Shown here: piece by piece, positions 1 to 6,931 of the stretch
How the letters are laid out: each line of letters opens with the position of its first letter
How positions within the stretch are numbered: position 1 is the stretch's first letter
Source of the DNA: Bacteroidales bacterium
GTDB taxonomy: Bacteria > Bacteroidota > Bacteroidia > Bacteroidales > P3
DNA length: 15,349 nucleotides
Direction of reading: 5' to 3'
Assembly: GCA_017647065.1 (NCBI GenBank)
Contig: JAGCLI010000197.1
Span: 1 to 15,349 of the forward strand
The notes under the pieces: model-generated
Told to the model about the DNA's origin: nothing
Databases searched by the model: none
What the model saw: only the letters and a program-made list of their open reading frames with translations
Made by a program: the position numbers and the translations under genes

Positions 1-467
1 GCAGACTTTTATCAAAAGCTTACAGAATCAATTTCTATAAAATAGAGGCTTTAAACGGCGATTTAATTTCTCCTTACAAGTTTTCAAAACAAAATTTAGA
101 AGAAATCACAAAACTTTTCGATAGAGTGCCTTATCTTTGGGGAGGAAAAAGTATTTTTGGTATAGATTGTTCAGGATTTTCTCAAACGATATTCAAGTTT
201 TTTGGCATAAACCTATTAAGAGATGCTTCCTTACAAATCACACAAGGCGAAAAAGTAGCAAATCTCTCACAAGCAAAAGCAGGAGATTTAGCATTTTTTT
301 CTTCCCAAAGCGGAAAAATCACTCATGTCGGCATTTTGCTATCTAATTCTAAAATAGTACACGCTTCAGGATTTGTAAGAACCGATAGAATTGATGAAAA
401 AGGCATAATAAGAGAAGAAGACAAAACCTATTCTCACACACTTTGCCAAATAAATCGCTACTTTTAG
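1..467 (+). CDS. NlpC/P60 family cell-wall peptidase, 5' end outside window
   Basis: The frame is open from base 3 with no start codon that fits, so the gene begins upstream; 154 residues are visible. They match the NlpC/P60 papain-like domain, which cuts peptide stems of peptidoglycan (typically the gamma-D-Glu/diamino acid bond). The family signature is clear: RVPYLWGG, then DCSGF with the catalytic Cys (visible residue 56, bases 168-170), the His in ITHVG (residue 108, bases 324-326), and a third polar position at IVHASG (residue 120). A GTG at 126 lies inside the domain just before YLWGG and is not a plausible start. Bacteroidetes members usually carry SH3-like domains before the catalytic domain; residues 1-40 would be the end of that part, by inference. 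The protein is probably exported, but its signal sequence is not visible. The gene runs convergent to the GtrA-like gene. Confidence 0.9.
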   Translation, partial: RLLSKAYRINFYKIEALNGDLISPYKFSKQNLEEITKLFDRVPYLWGGKSIFGIDCSGFSQTIFKFFGINLLRDASLQITQGEKVANLSQAKAGDLAFFSSQSGKITHVGILLSNSKIVHASGFVRTDRIDEKGIIREEDKTYSHTLCQINRYF

Positions 468-474
468 AAATTTT

Positions 475-504
475 TTCTTTGATTTTTTTTGAAAAGGCAA
501 AGAA
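475..504. terminator. Weak bidirectional hairpin between convergent genes
   Basis: The 37-base gap between the two converging genes holds a 7-bp inverted repeat, TTCTTTG at 475-481 and CAAAGAA at 498-504, with a 16-base loop that contains a run of eight T (483-490). It sits exactly where a shared terminator is expected, but the stem is short and AT-rich. Confidence 0.35.
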
Positions 505-987
505 TTATTTTTCTGATGTTTTGAAAACAAAAATCTTATTCAAAAAGAAGGAAAGTATTGCGTTTGGTAAGAGGGTAATTGCTTGCCCTATTACGTCTCC
601 TACTTTGTTTTGATTGATAGGAAGTGTGTCTAAGAAATCCATGATAGGCAAAGAAAGTATGTTTTCATAAATATTAGAAGAGTCCAATAGGTATAGTTCG
701 CCTAAATTAAAGAGATAGACTACTCCGTAAACCATAAAGAATTGTAAAATCAAGCGATTGCTTTTGTTTGCAAAGACAATGTACCCTGTTGTTTTGTAAT
801 TGAAAAGTATTCCAAGGAAATTCGCACATAAAAGGGCGATTGAGTAGTGCATTCCAAACCAAATGAAAAGCACAAATAAGCCGTAACCAAACAAAGTGTT
901 GATTACGCCTACGAAAAGAAAACGAATGAATTTGTTTTCTATCTTTTGTAATAATCTAACAGGATATAAAATCAGTTTATTTAGCAT
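505..987 (-). CDS. GtrA-like small membrane protein
   Basis: This is a 160-residue protein with the pattern of the GtrA family: a positively charged amphipathic start (KIENKFIRFL), then FVGVINTLFGYGLFVLF (about residues 26-42), a second hydrophobic stretch at 48-66 containing the FLGILFNYKTTGYIVF signature (57-72), a third at about 80-100, and a fourth at 133-150 ending in FFLNKIFVFK. Four transmembrane helices are expected. Family members are thought to move polyprenyl-phosphate sugars across the inner membrane or to help glycosyltransferases modify O-antigen or wall polymers; the substrate here cannot be told. The loop between the third and fourth helices (101-132) is somewhat long. It stands alone on the minus strand, divergent from surE, with an exact TAnnTTTG box 20 bases before the start. 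Confidence 0.85.
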   Translation of the reverse strand: MLNKLILYPVRLLQKIENKFIRFLFVGVINTLFGYGLFVLFIWFGMHYSIALLCANFLGILFNYKTTGYIVFANKSNRLILQFFMVYGVVYLFNLGELYLLDSSNIYENILSLPIMDFLDTLPINQNKVGDVIGQAITLLPNAILSFFLNKIFVFKTSEK

Positions 988-1006
988 TTCTTTAAATTTT
1001 CGATTG

Positions 1007-1014
1007 CAAAATTA
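1007..1014 (-). promoter_or_regulatory. Bacteroidetes -7 box for the GtrA-like gene
   Basis: On the minus strand this reads TAATTTTG, an exact match to the Bacteroidetes -7 consensus TAnnTTTG, 20 bases before the ATG at 987. No clear -33 TTTG is present at the right distance, so the call rests on one box and its position. Confidence 0.55.
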
Positions 1015-1047
1015 ACAATAAATTTCTAAATTTCTCATTTCTTTTCG

Positions 1048-1055
1048 TATCTTTG
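1048..1055 (+). promoter_or_regulatory. Bacteroidetes -7 box for the surE operon
   Basis: This reads TATCTTTG, an exact TAnnTTTG match ending 28 bases before the surE ATG. No good -33 TTTG is seen. It lies back to back with the minus-strand box at 1007-1014, so the two polymerase footprints should overlap. Confidence 0.6.
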
Positions 1056-1083
1056 CCTTTTATATTAGGGTAATAGTATATTT

Positions 1084-1854
1084 ATGGAAAGTAAAAGACC
1101 ACTGATTTTCATAACTAACGATGATAGTTATTTTTCAAAAGGCATTAGTGTGTTGATTCGCTTAATGAAGCAATTAGGTGATGTGATTGTTGTTGCACCT
1201 AAGGACGAAATGTCGGGCAAAAGTCATTCAATTACCTCAAATGCACCTTTGAAATTAAAGACAATGGAAATTTCTTCGGGGTATGAGGGTTATATATTAA
1301 ATGGAACGCCTGTTGATTGTGTGAAAATAGCAATCAATAAAATACTTGCTAATAGAAAAATAGACCTTTTGGTTTCGGGAATCAATCACGGAAGCAACGC
1401 ATCTATCAATACAATTTATTCTGGCACTATGGCGGCAGTTTTTGAGGGGTGTGCCGAAAATATTCCAAGCGTTGGATTTTCAATTGACACTGCAAACAAA
1501 GACGCTGACTTCACTAATTGCGAACAAATCATTACATCAATTTGTAAAGACGTTCTTGCTAATGGTTTAGAGCAAGGAGTGTGTTTAAATGTTAATTTCC
1601 CTGTGGGAGAAATCAAAGGTGTAAAGGTTTGTCATCAAGCAAAAGCATATTGGGAAGAAGAATTTGTAGAATATAAAACACCTCATGGCGAACCTTATTA
1701 TTGGTTGAGCGGAACATATCATTGCTTGGACAATTCTCCTAAGGCAGATTATCTTGCAATGCAACAGTCCTATGCAAGCCTTGTGCCTATGCAAGTGGAT
1801 TTTACTGCATATAAAGTAATGGAAGAAATAAAAAATAGATTTGAAAAATGTTAA
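1084..1854 (+). CDS. surE: 5'/3'-nucleotidase SurE
   Basis: SurE is a metal-dependent phosphatase that removes phosphate from nucleoside 5'- and 3'-monophosphates in the cytoplasm. The 256-residue length is normal. The metal-site residues are all present: Asp13-Asp14 in FITNDDS, Ser44 in DEMSGKSHS, and Asn101 in SGINHGSNAS. Further family signatures are NGTPVDCVK (72-81) and YSGTMAAVFEG. The ATG follows a -7 promoter box and places the first strand (PLIFITNDD) at the usual distance from the start. It is the first gene of an operon with a small membrane protein gene and lpxB; its stop overlaps the next ATG. Confidence 0.95.
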   Translation: MESKRPLIFITNDDSYFSKGISVLIRLMKQLGDVIVVAPKDEMSGKSHSITSNAPLKLKTMEISSGYEGYILNGTPVDCVKIAINKILANRKIDLLVSGINHGSNASINTIYSGTMAAVFEGCAENIPSVGFSIDTANKDADFTNCEQIITSICKDVLANGLEQGVCLNVNFPVGEIKGVKVCHQAKAYWEEEFVEYKTPHGEPYYWLSGTYHCLDNSPKADYLAMQQSYASLVPMQVDFTAYKVMEEIKNRFEKC

Positions 1855-2126
1855 AAAAAGATAATTTTTGGATTGGGTTAATTCTTGGCATAGTGCTTTG
1901 TTTGGTTTCAAGCGGTGTGATTTATCTTTGCTTACACCTTTTGAATTATTCTATAAACGACAATGCAAAACTATTCTTATTTGCCTTTGTGCCTGATATA
2001 CTGCTTCTTCGTTACTATGCAAAGAAACAATTTTCCAAAGCGACAAAGGGACTAATCTTGATTTTAGTTTTTGGTTTCTGCCTCTTACTATATTTATTAA
2101 ACTTTATTGGAGGGTTAAATTTTTAG
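1848..2126 (+). CDS. Small hydrophobic membrane protein of unknown function
   Basis: This 92-residue protein is not one I can assign to a named family. It is almost wholly hydrophobic: likely membrane segments at about 9-31, 41-56 and 67-90, with a basic loop between the last two (RYYAKKQFSKATK). There is no cleavable signal peptide; the N-terminus MLKKD is short and basic. The ATG overlaps the last seven bases of surE in another frame, which suggests translational coupling and argues that the gene is real. Placement between surE and lpxB hints at an envelope role, but that is only inference. Confidence 0.7.
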   Translation: MLKKDNFWIGLILGIVLCLVSSGVIYLCLHLLNYSINDNAKLFLFAFVPDILLLRYYAKKQFSKATKGLILILVFGFCLLLYLLNFIGGLNF

Positions 2127-2130
2127 TTCT

Positions 2131-2138
2131 TAATTTTG
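2131..2138 (+). promoter_or_regulatory. Possible internal -7 box before lpxB
   Basis: TAATTTTG matches TAnnTTTG exactly and lies only 7 bases before the lpxB ATG at 2146; a TTG at 2106-2108 is roughly where a -33 element would sit (22-base gap, slightly long). If used, the transcript would be almost leaderless. The AT-rich context makes a chance match quite possible. Confidence 0.3.
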
Positions 2139-2145
2139 TACAACT

Positions 2146-3279
2146 ATGAAATATTATATAATAGCAGGGGAACATTCAGGAGATTTACACGCTTCCTTCC
2201 TAATGAAAGAAATAAAACTTAGAGATAAAGATGCTGAGTTTCGTTTTTGGGGAGGCGATAAAATGATTGCACAAGATAGCGAAAAAAACTTAGTAAAACA
2301 CATAAAAGAACTTGCTATTATGGGTTTTATTGAGGTGGTTATGAATTTAAGAACTGTTTTGGGCAATCTATCTCTTTGCAAAAAGGACTTACTTGCTTGG
2401 AAACCCGATGCTCTTATTTTGGTAGATTATCCTGGTTTTAATTTAAGAATAGCAAAGTTTGCTCATAAGAACGGAATTAAAAACTATTACTATATCTCTC
2501 CTCAAGTTTGGGCATGGAAAAAAGGAAGAATAAAAACAATGAAAAAGATTCTTGAAAAACTTTATGTTATTCTTCCTTTTGAAAAAGAGTTTTACGCAAA
2601 ACATTCAATGGAAGTTGAATATAAGGGCAATCCTTTGTTAGACGAAATACACGATTATTCTCTTAATGCAAATAAACAAGCATTTTTAGAGAGATATGAT
2701 TTGGGAAAGAAACCTATTGTCGCTCTTCTTCCCGGTTCTCGTACTCAGGAAATAAAGAAAATGCTTCCTATTCAATTGTCCTTAGTAGATAAATATTCGG
2801 AATTTGATTTCATTATCGCAGGAGTAAATAGTCATAGCGAAGAATATTATCGCAGTTTCATTGGAGAGAGAAATAATGTAAAACTTATTTACGACAATAC
2901 TTACTCTATACTCAACAATGCTCACTGTGCAGTTGTTACCTCAGGCACAGCAACGCTTGAAACTGCACTTTTCAATGTTCCTGAAGTTGTTTGCTACAAG
3001 GCAAATGCACTTTCGTTTCTTGCTGCTAAGTATTTAGTGAAAATTCAATACATTTCATTGGTCAATATCATACTAAAAGAGAGTGCAGTTGTAGAATTGC
3101 TACAAGATAAATGGAATGAGGATTGTTTAGAAAAAGAGTTTAAGAAAATATGTTTTGATGAAACTTATAGAGAACAAATGCAATATTTATTCAATAAATT
3201 AAAAAACATATTAGGAGATAGTGGAGCATCGCCCTCTATTGCACAATCGATAATAGAAGACTTAAATAAGAAAAAATGA
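2146..3279 (+). CDS. lpxB: Lipid-A-disaccharide synthase LpxB
   Basis: LpxB joins UDP-2,3-diacylglucosamine to lipid X, releasing UDP and forming the beta-1,6 disaccharide core of lipid A at the inner face of the inner membrane. At 377 residues it is full length. Family motifs appear in order: AGEHSGD (7-13), FWGGDKM (34-40), LVDYPGFNLR (92-101), YYISPQVWAWKKGR (115-128), YKGNPLLDE (159-167), LLPGSRTQEI (194-203) and VTSGTATLETAL (264-275). The two Rossmann-like halves of a GT-B glycosyltransferase are both present. The start is 19 bases after the small membrane protein gene, and the stop overlaps the next ATG by 4 bases. Its presence shows a Gram-negative cell that makes lipid A. Confidence 0.96.
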   Translation: MKYYIIAGEHSGDLHASFLMKEIKLRDKDAEFRFWGGDKMIAQDSEKNLVKHIKELAIMGFIEVVMNLRTVLGNLSLCKKDLLAWKPDALILVDYPGFNLRIAKFAHKNGIKNYYYISPQVWAWKKGRIKTMKKILEKLYVILPFEKEFYAKHSMEVEYKGNPLLDEIHDYSLNANKQAFLERYDLGKKPIVALLPGSRTQEIKKMLPIQLSLVDKYSEFDFIIAGVNSHSEEYYRSFIGERNNVKLIYDNTYSILNNAHCAVVTSGTATLETALFNVPEVVCYKANALSFLAAKYLVKIQYISLVNIILKESAVVELLQDKWNEDCLEKEFKKICFDETYREQMQYLFNKLKNILGDSGASPSIAQSIIEDLNKKK

Positions 3280-4415
3280 AAAAGATATTTTTAATTCTAA
3301 CCTTAATATTTGTTTTCAATTTCAATGCCTTTTCACAAGCAAGTAGCGTGGAAAATGTAAGAATACGCCTATTTAGTGATAAAAACATTGAACAGGTGAT
3401 GTTTATTCCTTCTTTTGGGAGTTATTTCTTAGAAACCGAACAAGGAGATAAACTAAAATTAAGCAAAACTACCAAACTAATAGTAAAAGACTTAGATGGA
3501 CAATTGGAAATCAAGATAAACGACACGATATACAAAAAGGCAAAAAAAATAAATTTAACGCCAAGTGGTTTAAAATCTTTCTTTCAAATAAAACCTTTAA
3601 ACCCTCAAATAACTGAAAGAAGATATGAAGATGGTTTAGAAATAACAAGTAAAAATAAGTCCTTATTTATTATCAATGTTGTAAAGACTGACAACTATAT
3701 TGCAGGAGTTGTACAAAGCGAAACTTGGGGTGCAACAACAAATATTGACTTTTTTAAAGTACAAGCAATATGTTGTAGAAACTATTTGATGAACAACTTA
3801 GAAAAACATGCCGGAGAGGGTTATAATCTTTGTGATGGGGTTCATTGTCAAGCATACAAAACAAGGGCAAATAAAAAAGAAGTAACCGAAGGTGCTTATA
3901 AAAGTAAAGGAGAAGTAATTGTAGATTCGCAAGGTAATATCATAGAAACTCTTTTCCATTCTAATTCAGGAGGAGAGACCGTTAATGCGAAAGATGTTTG
4001 GGGAAAAGATGTGCCTTATTTGGTAAGCGTTGAAGATAGTTTCTCGGTAGGAGGCAAACACTATCAATGGGAGAAATATATAAAATTAAAAGATTGGTTA
4101 AATTATTTCCGAAATAAAGGTTTAAACATAAAAGATAAAGAAATAGAAGATGCCTTATTAACTTTCTCTCAAGAGAGTGGAAGAAAAACCGATATAATGG
4201 GTATATCGCTTAAAACCATAAGAGAAGACTTTGATTTAAAATCTACATATTTCAACGTACAAAAATGGGGTGGAGAGGTAAAACTCACAGGTAAAGGATA
4301 TGGTCACGGAGTTGGAATGAGTCAAGAGGGAGCAATAAAAATGTGTGAAGAGGGTTATGAATATTGGGAAGTAATTGAACATTATTTTAAAGGAGTAAAA
4401 GTAATAAAACAATAA
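3276..4415 (+). CDS. SpoIID/LytB domain exported peptidoglycan enzyme
   Basis: This is a 379-residue exported protein with a signal peptide (residues 1 to about 21: MKKIF, a hydrophobic core, then FSQA). Residues 135-300 match the SpoIID/LytB domain: GVVQSETWG with the likely catalytic Glu149, then the Cys/His motif LCDGVHCQAY (185-194), typical of the SpoIID zinc site, SNSGGET (229-235), and the closing GYGHGVGMSQEGA (341-353). SpoIID enzymes are lytic transglycosylases acting on glycan strands stripped of stem peptides. This lineage does not sporulate, so a role in wall turnover or division is likely, as proposed for other Bacteroidetes copies; that is inference. Residues 22-130 form a beta-rich N-terminal part. 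It overlaps lpxB by ATGA. Confidence 0.88.
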   Translation: MKKIFLILTLIFVFNFNAFSQASSVENVRIRLFSDKNIEQVMFIPSFGSYFLETEQGDKLKLSKTTKLIVKDLDGQLEIKINDTIYKKAKKINLTPSGLKSFFQIKPLNPQITERRYEDGLEITSKNKSLFIINVVKTDNYIAGVVQSETWGATTNIDFFKVQAICCRNYLMNNLEKHAGEGYNLCDGVHCQAYKTRANKKEVTEGAYKSKGEVIVDSQGNIIETLFHSNSGGETVNAKDVWGKDVPYLVSVEDSFSVGGKHYQWEKYIKLKDWLNYFRNKGLNIKDKEIEDALLTFSQESGRKTDIMGISLKTIREDFDLKSTYFNVQKWGGEVKLTGKGYGHGVGMSQEGAIKMCEEGYEYWEVIEHYFKGVKVIKQ

Positions 4416-4436
4416 TAACAAAAAAACAACAAGACT

Positions 4437-5018
4437 ATGAACAGTAAGAAAATCATTTTTAGTTTATTATTCTTAACACTTGGAGTATTTGGTGTTGCAC
4501 AAGAGAAAATAAATTGGACAAAAATTGACAAAGTAGAAAAACAAATGGCGAAAAAAGAAAATGCTAATAAGAAATACTTTGTTGATTGCTACACTGATTG
4601 GTGTGGTTGGTGTAAAAAAATGGATAGCGACACCTTTTCCGACACTTTAATTGCAAAGTTAATGAATCATTATTTTGTTGCATCAAAATTCAATGCTGAA
4701 CAAGCAGAAGATGTTACAATAAATGGTACAACTTATCAAAACCCAAACTATGATGCTAATGCAAGAAGAAAAACTGCTCATCAATTAGCACTTTACTTAC
4801 TAAACAATCGTTTGGGGTACCCTTCATTTTCTATCTTAGATAAAGACTTTAAAGTTATAACCATTATTCCGGGATACTATCCTGCTAATGAATTTGAAAA
4901 AATTATTGTTTACTATGGAGAAAACTACTCAAAAGACTTATCTTTTGAAACTTTCTCAAAAGAATATGCCGAAAAATATAGAGCAGAGATATTAAAAAAA
5001 GTATATTCTGAAAAATAA
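4437..5018 (+). CDS. Exported thioredoxin-like protein with CGWC active site
   Basis: This is a 193-residue protein. It starts with a signal peptide (MNSKK, a hydrophobic core to about residue 20, and a likely cut after VAQ). A thioredoxin fold follows: VDCYTDWCGWCKKMDSDTF carries the redox pair Cys56/Cys59, and LGYPSFSILD carries the cis-Pro (Pro129). Between them lies a long helical stretch with an insert (residues 85-115), as in the DUF255/thioredoxin_7-like group rather than classical TrxA. There is also an additional Cys51 just before the active site. It probably reduces or isomerises disulfides in the periplasm; its partner is unknown. It starts 21 bases after the SpoIID-like gene and 12 bases before the cysteine desulfidase gene, so co-transcription is likely. 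Confidence 0.85.
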   Translation: MNSKKIIFSLLFLTLGVFGVAQEKINWTKIDKVEKQMAKKENANKKYFVDCYTDWCGWCKKMDSDTFSDTLIAKLMNHYFVASKFNAEQAEDVTINGTTYQNPNYDANARRKTAHQLALYLLNNRLGYPSFSILDKDFKVITIIPGYYPANEFEKIIVYYGENYSKDLSFETFSKEYAEKYRAEILKKVYSEK

Positions 5019-5030
5019 ACTTTGAAACTT

Positions 5031-6305
5031 ATGACAAGACAAGAAAGCATAAAAACTTTAATGCAAGAAAACATTGTTTTGGCAGTTGGTTGCACTGAAC
5101 CTGTTGCTGTTGCCTTAGCCGTAGCAAAGGCAAAGGAAATAATAGGAGAAGATGTTGATAGAATAGAGATGTATCTTTCTAAAAACATTATAAAAAACGC
5201 AATGGGCGTTGGTATTCCTGGCACAGGAATGATTGGTCTTCCTATTGCAATTTCCTTGGGCGTTGTTTGCGGAGAAAGTAGTAAGGAATTACAAGTACTT
5301 GATAATGCAAAGGACAATGTAGATAAAGCAAAAGAGTGGTTATCTTCTCATGAAATAAAAATTGAGGTTGCAAAAACAAGCGAAAAACTCTACATAGAAT
5401 GTCGTTGCTATGGAAATAAAAACTATTCAAAGGTAATAATTGCTCAAAATCACCTAAATTTTATTCATATTCAAGAGGGTGAAAACGTAATCTTACACAA
5501 AGAATTAGAAAAGGAAACTGCAACTCAAAATAATAATAATACTTTTATTGTAGATACACTTTGTGCTCAAGAAATCTTTGACTACGCTACAAAAACCGAT
5601 ATAAACTTCTTAGAATGGATTTATCAAACGGTTGAAATCAACGATAAAATAGGACAAGAAGGACTAACAAATGATTATGGTTTAGGTATTGGTAAGCAAC
5701 TAAACAAAATAGCACAAGGAGATATTAGAAAACAAGTAATTGCAAAGTCTTGTGCAGCATCGGATGCAAGAATGGACGGTGCAACTCTTGCTGTTTATTC
5801 TAATTCAGGTAGTGGCAATCAAGGTTTAACTTGCACTCTACCTGTATATGAATACGGAAGACTTACCAACAAAACAAAAGAAGAAATTATTCGTGCTTTA
5901 ACTCTTTCTCATCTTATGTCTATTTACATAAAGAATAAGATTGGACGCTTATCTGCTCTTTGTGGAATAGTAAACGCTTCAATGGGTGCAGCAGCAGGAA
6001 TAACTCTTTTAAAAGGAGGTGGTATTTATCAAATGTGTTATGCTATTAGAAATATGATTAACACCATTACCGGTATGGCATGCGATGGTGCAAAACCAAG
6101 TTGTGCTTTAAAAGTATCTGCTGGACTAAATTCTGCTTTTGATTCTGTACTTTTAGCAATGAATGATAAAGTTGTTGATTCAACTGATGGAATTGCCGAA
6201 GGATGTATTGACCGTTCTATTGAAAACTTAGGCAAGATAGGACGCTATGCAATGGACGAGGTAGATAATATGATATTAGACATTATGATTCATAAAGAAA
6301 AATAA
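5031..6305 (+). CDS. cyuA: Fe-S L-cysteine desulfidase, CyuA/UPF0597 family
   Basis: This 424-residue protein belongs to the UPF0597 (YhaM/CyuA/CdsB) family, which breaks L-cysteine into pyruvate, ammonia and sulfide using a [4Fe-4S] cluster. The first key cysteine lies in VGCTEPVA (Cys21). Cys311 (SALCGIV), Cys351 and Cys358 (MACDGAKPSCALK) have spacings of 40 and 7 residues, the same as the cluster ligands I recall for the Methanocaldococcus enzyme. Other family stretches are GIPGTGMIGLP, SGSGNQGLTCTLPV and NASMGAAAGITLL. An in-frame TTG at 5022 would add three residues, but ATG at 5031 gives the normal N-terminus. The family also overlaps with L-serine dehydratase-like enzymes, so serine is an alternative substrate. 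It is the last gene of the operon, just before a strong terminator. Confidence 0.88.
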   Translation: MTRQESIKTLMQENIVLAVGCTEPVAVALAVAKAKEIIGEDVDRIEMYLSKNIIKNAMGVGIPGTGMIGLPIAISLGVVCGESSKELQVLDNAKDNVDKAKEWLSSHEIKIEVAKTSEKLYIECRCYGNKNYSKVIIAQNHLNFIHIQEGENVILHKELEKETATQNNNNTFIVDTLCAQEIFDYATKTDINFLEWIYQTVEINDKIGQEGLTNDYGLGIGKQLNKIAQGDIRKQVIAKSCAASDARMDGATLAVYSNSGSGNQGLTCTLPVYEYGRLTNKTKEEIIRALTLSHLMSIYIKNKIGRLSALCGIVNASMGAAAGITLLKGGGIYQMCYAIRNMINTITGMACDGAKPSCALKVSAGLNSAFDSVLLAMNDKVVDSTDGIAEGCIDRSIENLGKIGRYAMDEVDNMILDIMIHKEK

Positions 6306-6310
6306 AAATA

Positions 6311-6344
6311 AAAAAAGCTAAGAAAATTATTTCTTAGCTTTTTT
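6311..6344. terminator. Strong bidirectional intrinsic terminator (cyuA / ssb)
   Basis: A perfect 15-bp stem (6311-6325 with 6330-6344) is built around GCTAAGAAA / TTTCTTAGC with loop ATTA. It is flanked by A-runs on the left and T-runs on the right (to 6347), so it ends transcription from both strands: the plus-strand operon stopping at 6305 and the minus-strand ssb stopping at 6355. Confidence 0.9.
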
Positions 6345-6354
6345 TTTAAGTTTT

Positions 6355-6840
6355 TTAGAACGGCAAATCGCCTAACTTGCTTAACTCTGTATCTTCTGCA
6401 AGTATTTTCGATAAATTATTACCCTCGTCCGATAAAGAATAAGAATCCTCAATTAAACTATCGTAAATCATATCCGTATTAGCATCTTCACCATTTGCGG
6501 AATGAAAAGAATGAGAGCGATTTAAGATTTTGAAATTCTCTGCTACTATTTCTACTACTCTTTTCTTATTACCTTCTTTATCTTCTCTAATTCTTGATTT
6601 TATTTTTCCTTCAACATAAAGATGAGTTCCTTTTCTGAGGAATTTTTCCGCAACTTCTGCTAAACCTCTCCAACATATAACGTTATGCCATTCAGTTTCT
6701 TCAATTTTCACTCCTTCTCTAGTTTTATGAGTTTCAGTTGTTGCTAATGAGAATGATGCTTTCTTTACGTCATCAAACGATATTATTTCTGGGTCCTTTC
6801 CCAAATTGCCTATTAAAATAACCTTGTTTACTCCAATCAT
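6355..6840 (-). CDS. ssb: Single-stranded DNA-binding protein
   Basis: SSB coats single-stranded DNA during replication and repair and recruits partners through its C-terminal tip. The 161-residue protein starts MIGVNKVILIGNLGKDPE, the usual N-terminus of the OB fold, which runs to about residue 105 (EWHNVICWRGLAEVAEKFLRKG, then LYVEGKIKSR). A flexible linker follows and the tail ends GDLPF, close to the canonical DDIPF partner-binding tip. An in-frame ATG 36 bases upstream would add 12 basic residues (ending KKRKKV) and would start inside the promoter, so ATG at 6840 was chosen. It is a single-gene unit divergent from lysS, with its own -7 box and terminator. Confidence 0.95.
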   Translation of the reverse strand: MIGVNKVILIGNLGKDPEIISFDDVKKASFSLATTETHKTREGVKIEETEWHNVICWRGLAEVAEKFLRKGTHLYVEGKIKSRIREDKEGNKKRVVEIVAENFKILNRSHSFHSANGEDANTDMIYDSLIEDSYSLSDEGNNLSKILAEDTELSKLGDLPF

Positions 6841-6865
6841 AACTTTTTTCCTTTTTTTTATTGTG

Positions 6866-6873
6866 CAAAGATA
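6866..6873 (-). promoter_or_regulatory. Bacteroidetes -7 box for ssb
   Basis: The minus strand reads TATCTTTG, an exact TAnnTTTG match ending 26 bases before the ssb ATG at 6840. No clear -33 TTTG is seen. Confidence 0.6.
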
Positions 6874-6896
6874 CAATAAAGTTTCAATATTTTTTT

Positions 6897-6904
6897 TATT
6901 TTTG
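6897..6904 (+). promoter_or_regulatory. Bacteroidetes -7 box for the lysS operon
   Basis: TATTTTTG matches TAnnTTTG and ends 27 bases before the lysS ATG at 6932. Only 23 bases separate it from the ssb box on the other strand, so the expected -33 zone of each promoter falls on or near the -7 box of the other. The T-rich context lowers its information content. Confidence 0.5.
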
Positions 6905-6931
6905 CAGTTTAATCATAAAAAATATAATTGT

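Noticed and set aside
126..128. GTG as the start of the NlpC/P60 gene
   Set aside because: It falls inside the catalytic domain and the frame is open upstream to the window edge.
1416..1911. Minus-strand frames across surE and similar antisense frames in other genes
   Set aside because: They lie opposite well-supported genes, show no domain or start signal, and are by-products of codon bias.
5022..5030. TTG start for the cysteine desulfidase
   Set aside because: It adds only MKL; ATG at 5031 gives the expected N-terminus.
6841..6876. Twelve-residue upstream extension of SSB
   Set aside because: It would begin upstream of the -7 box, outside the predicted transcript, and MIGVNKVILIGN is the normal SSB start.
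6806..6931. Longer reading frame before lysS, adding 42 hydrophobic residues
   Set aside because: It overlaps the ssb start and both promoters, and the family start MSLELSEQE lies at 6932.
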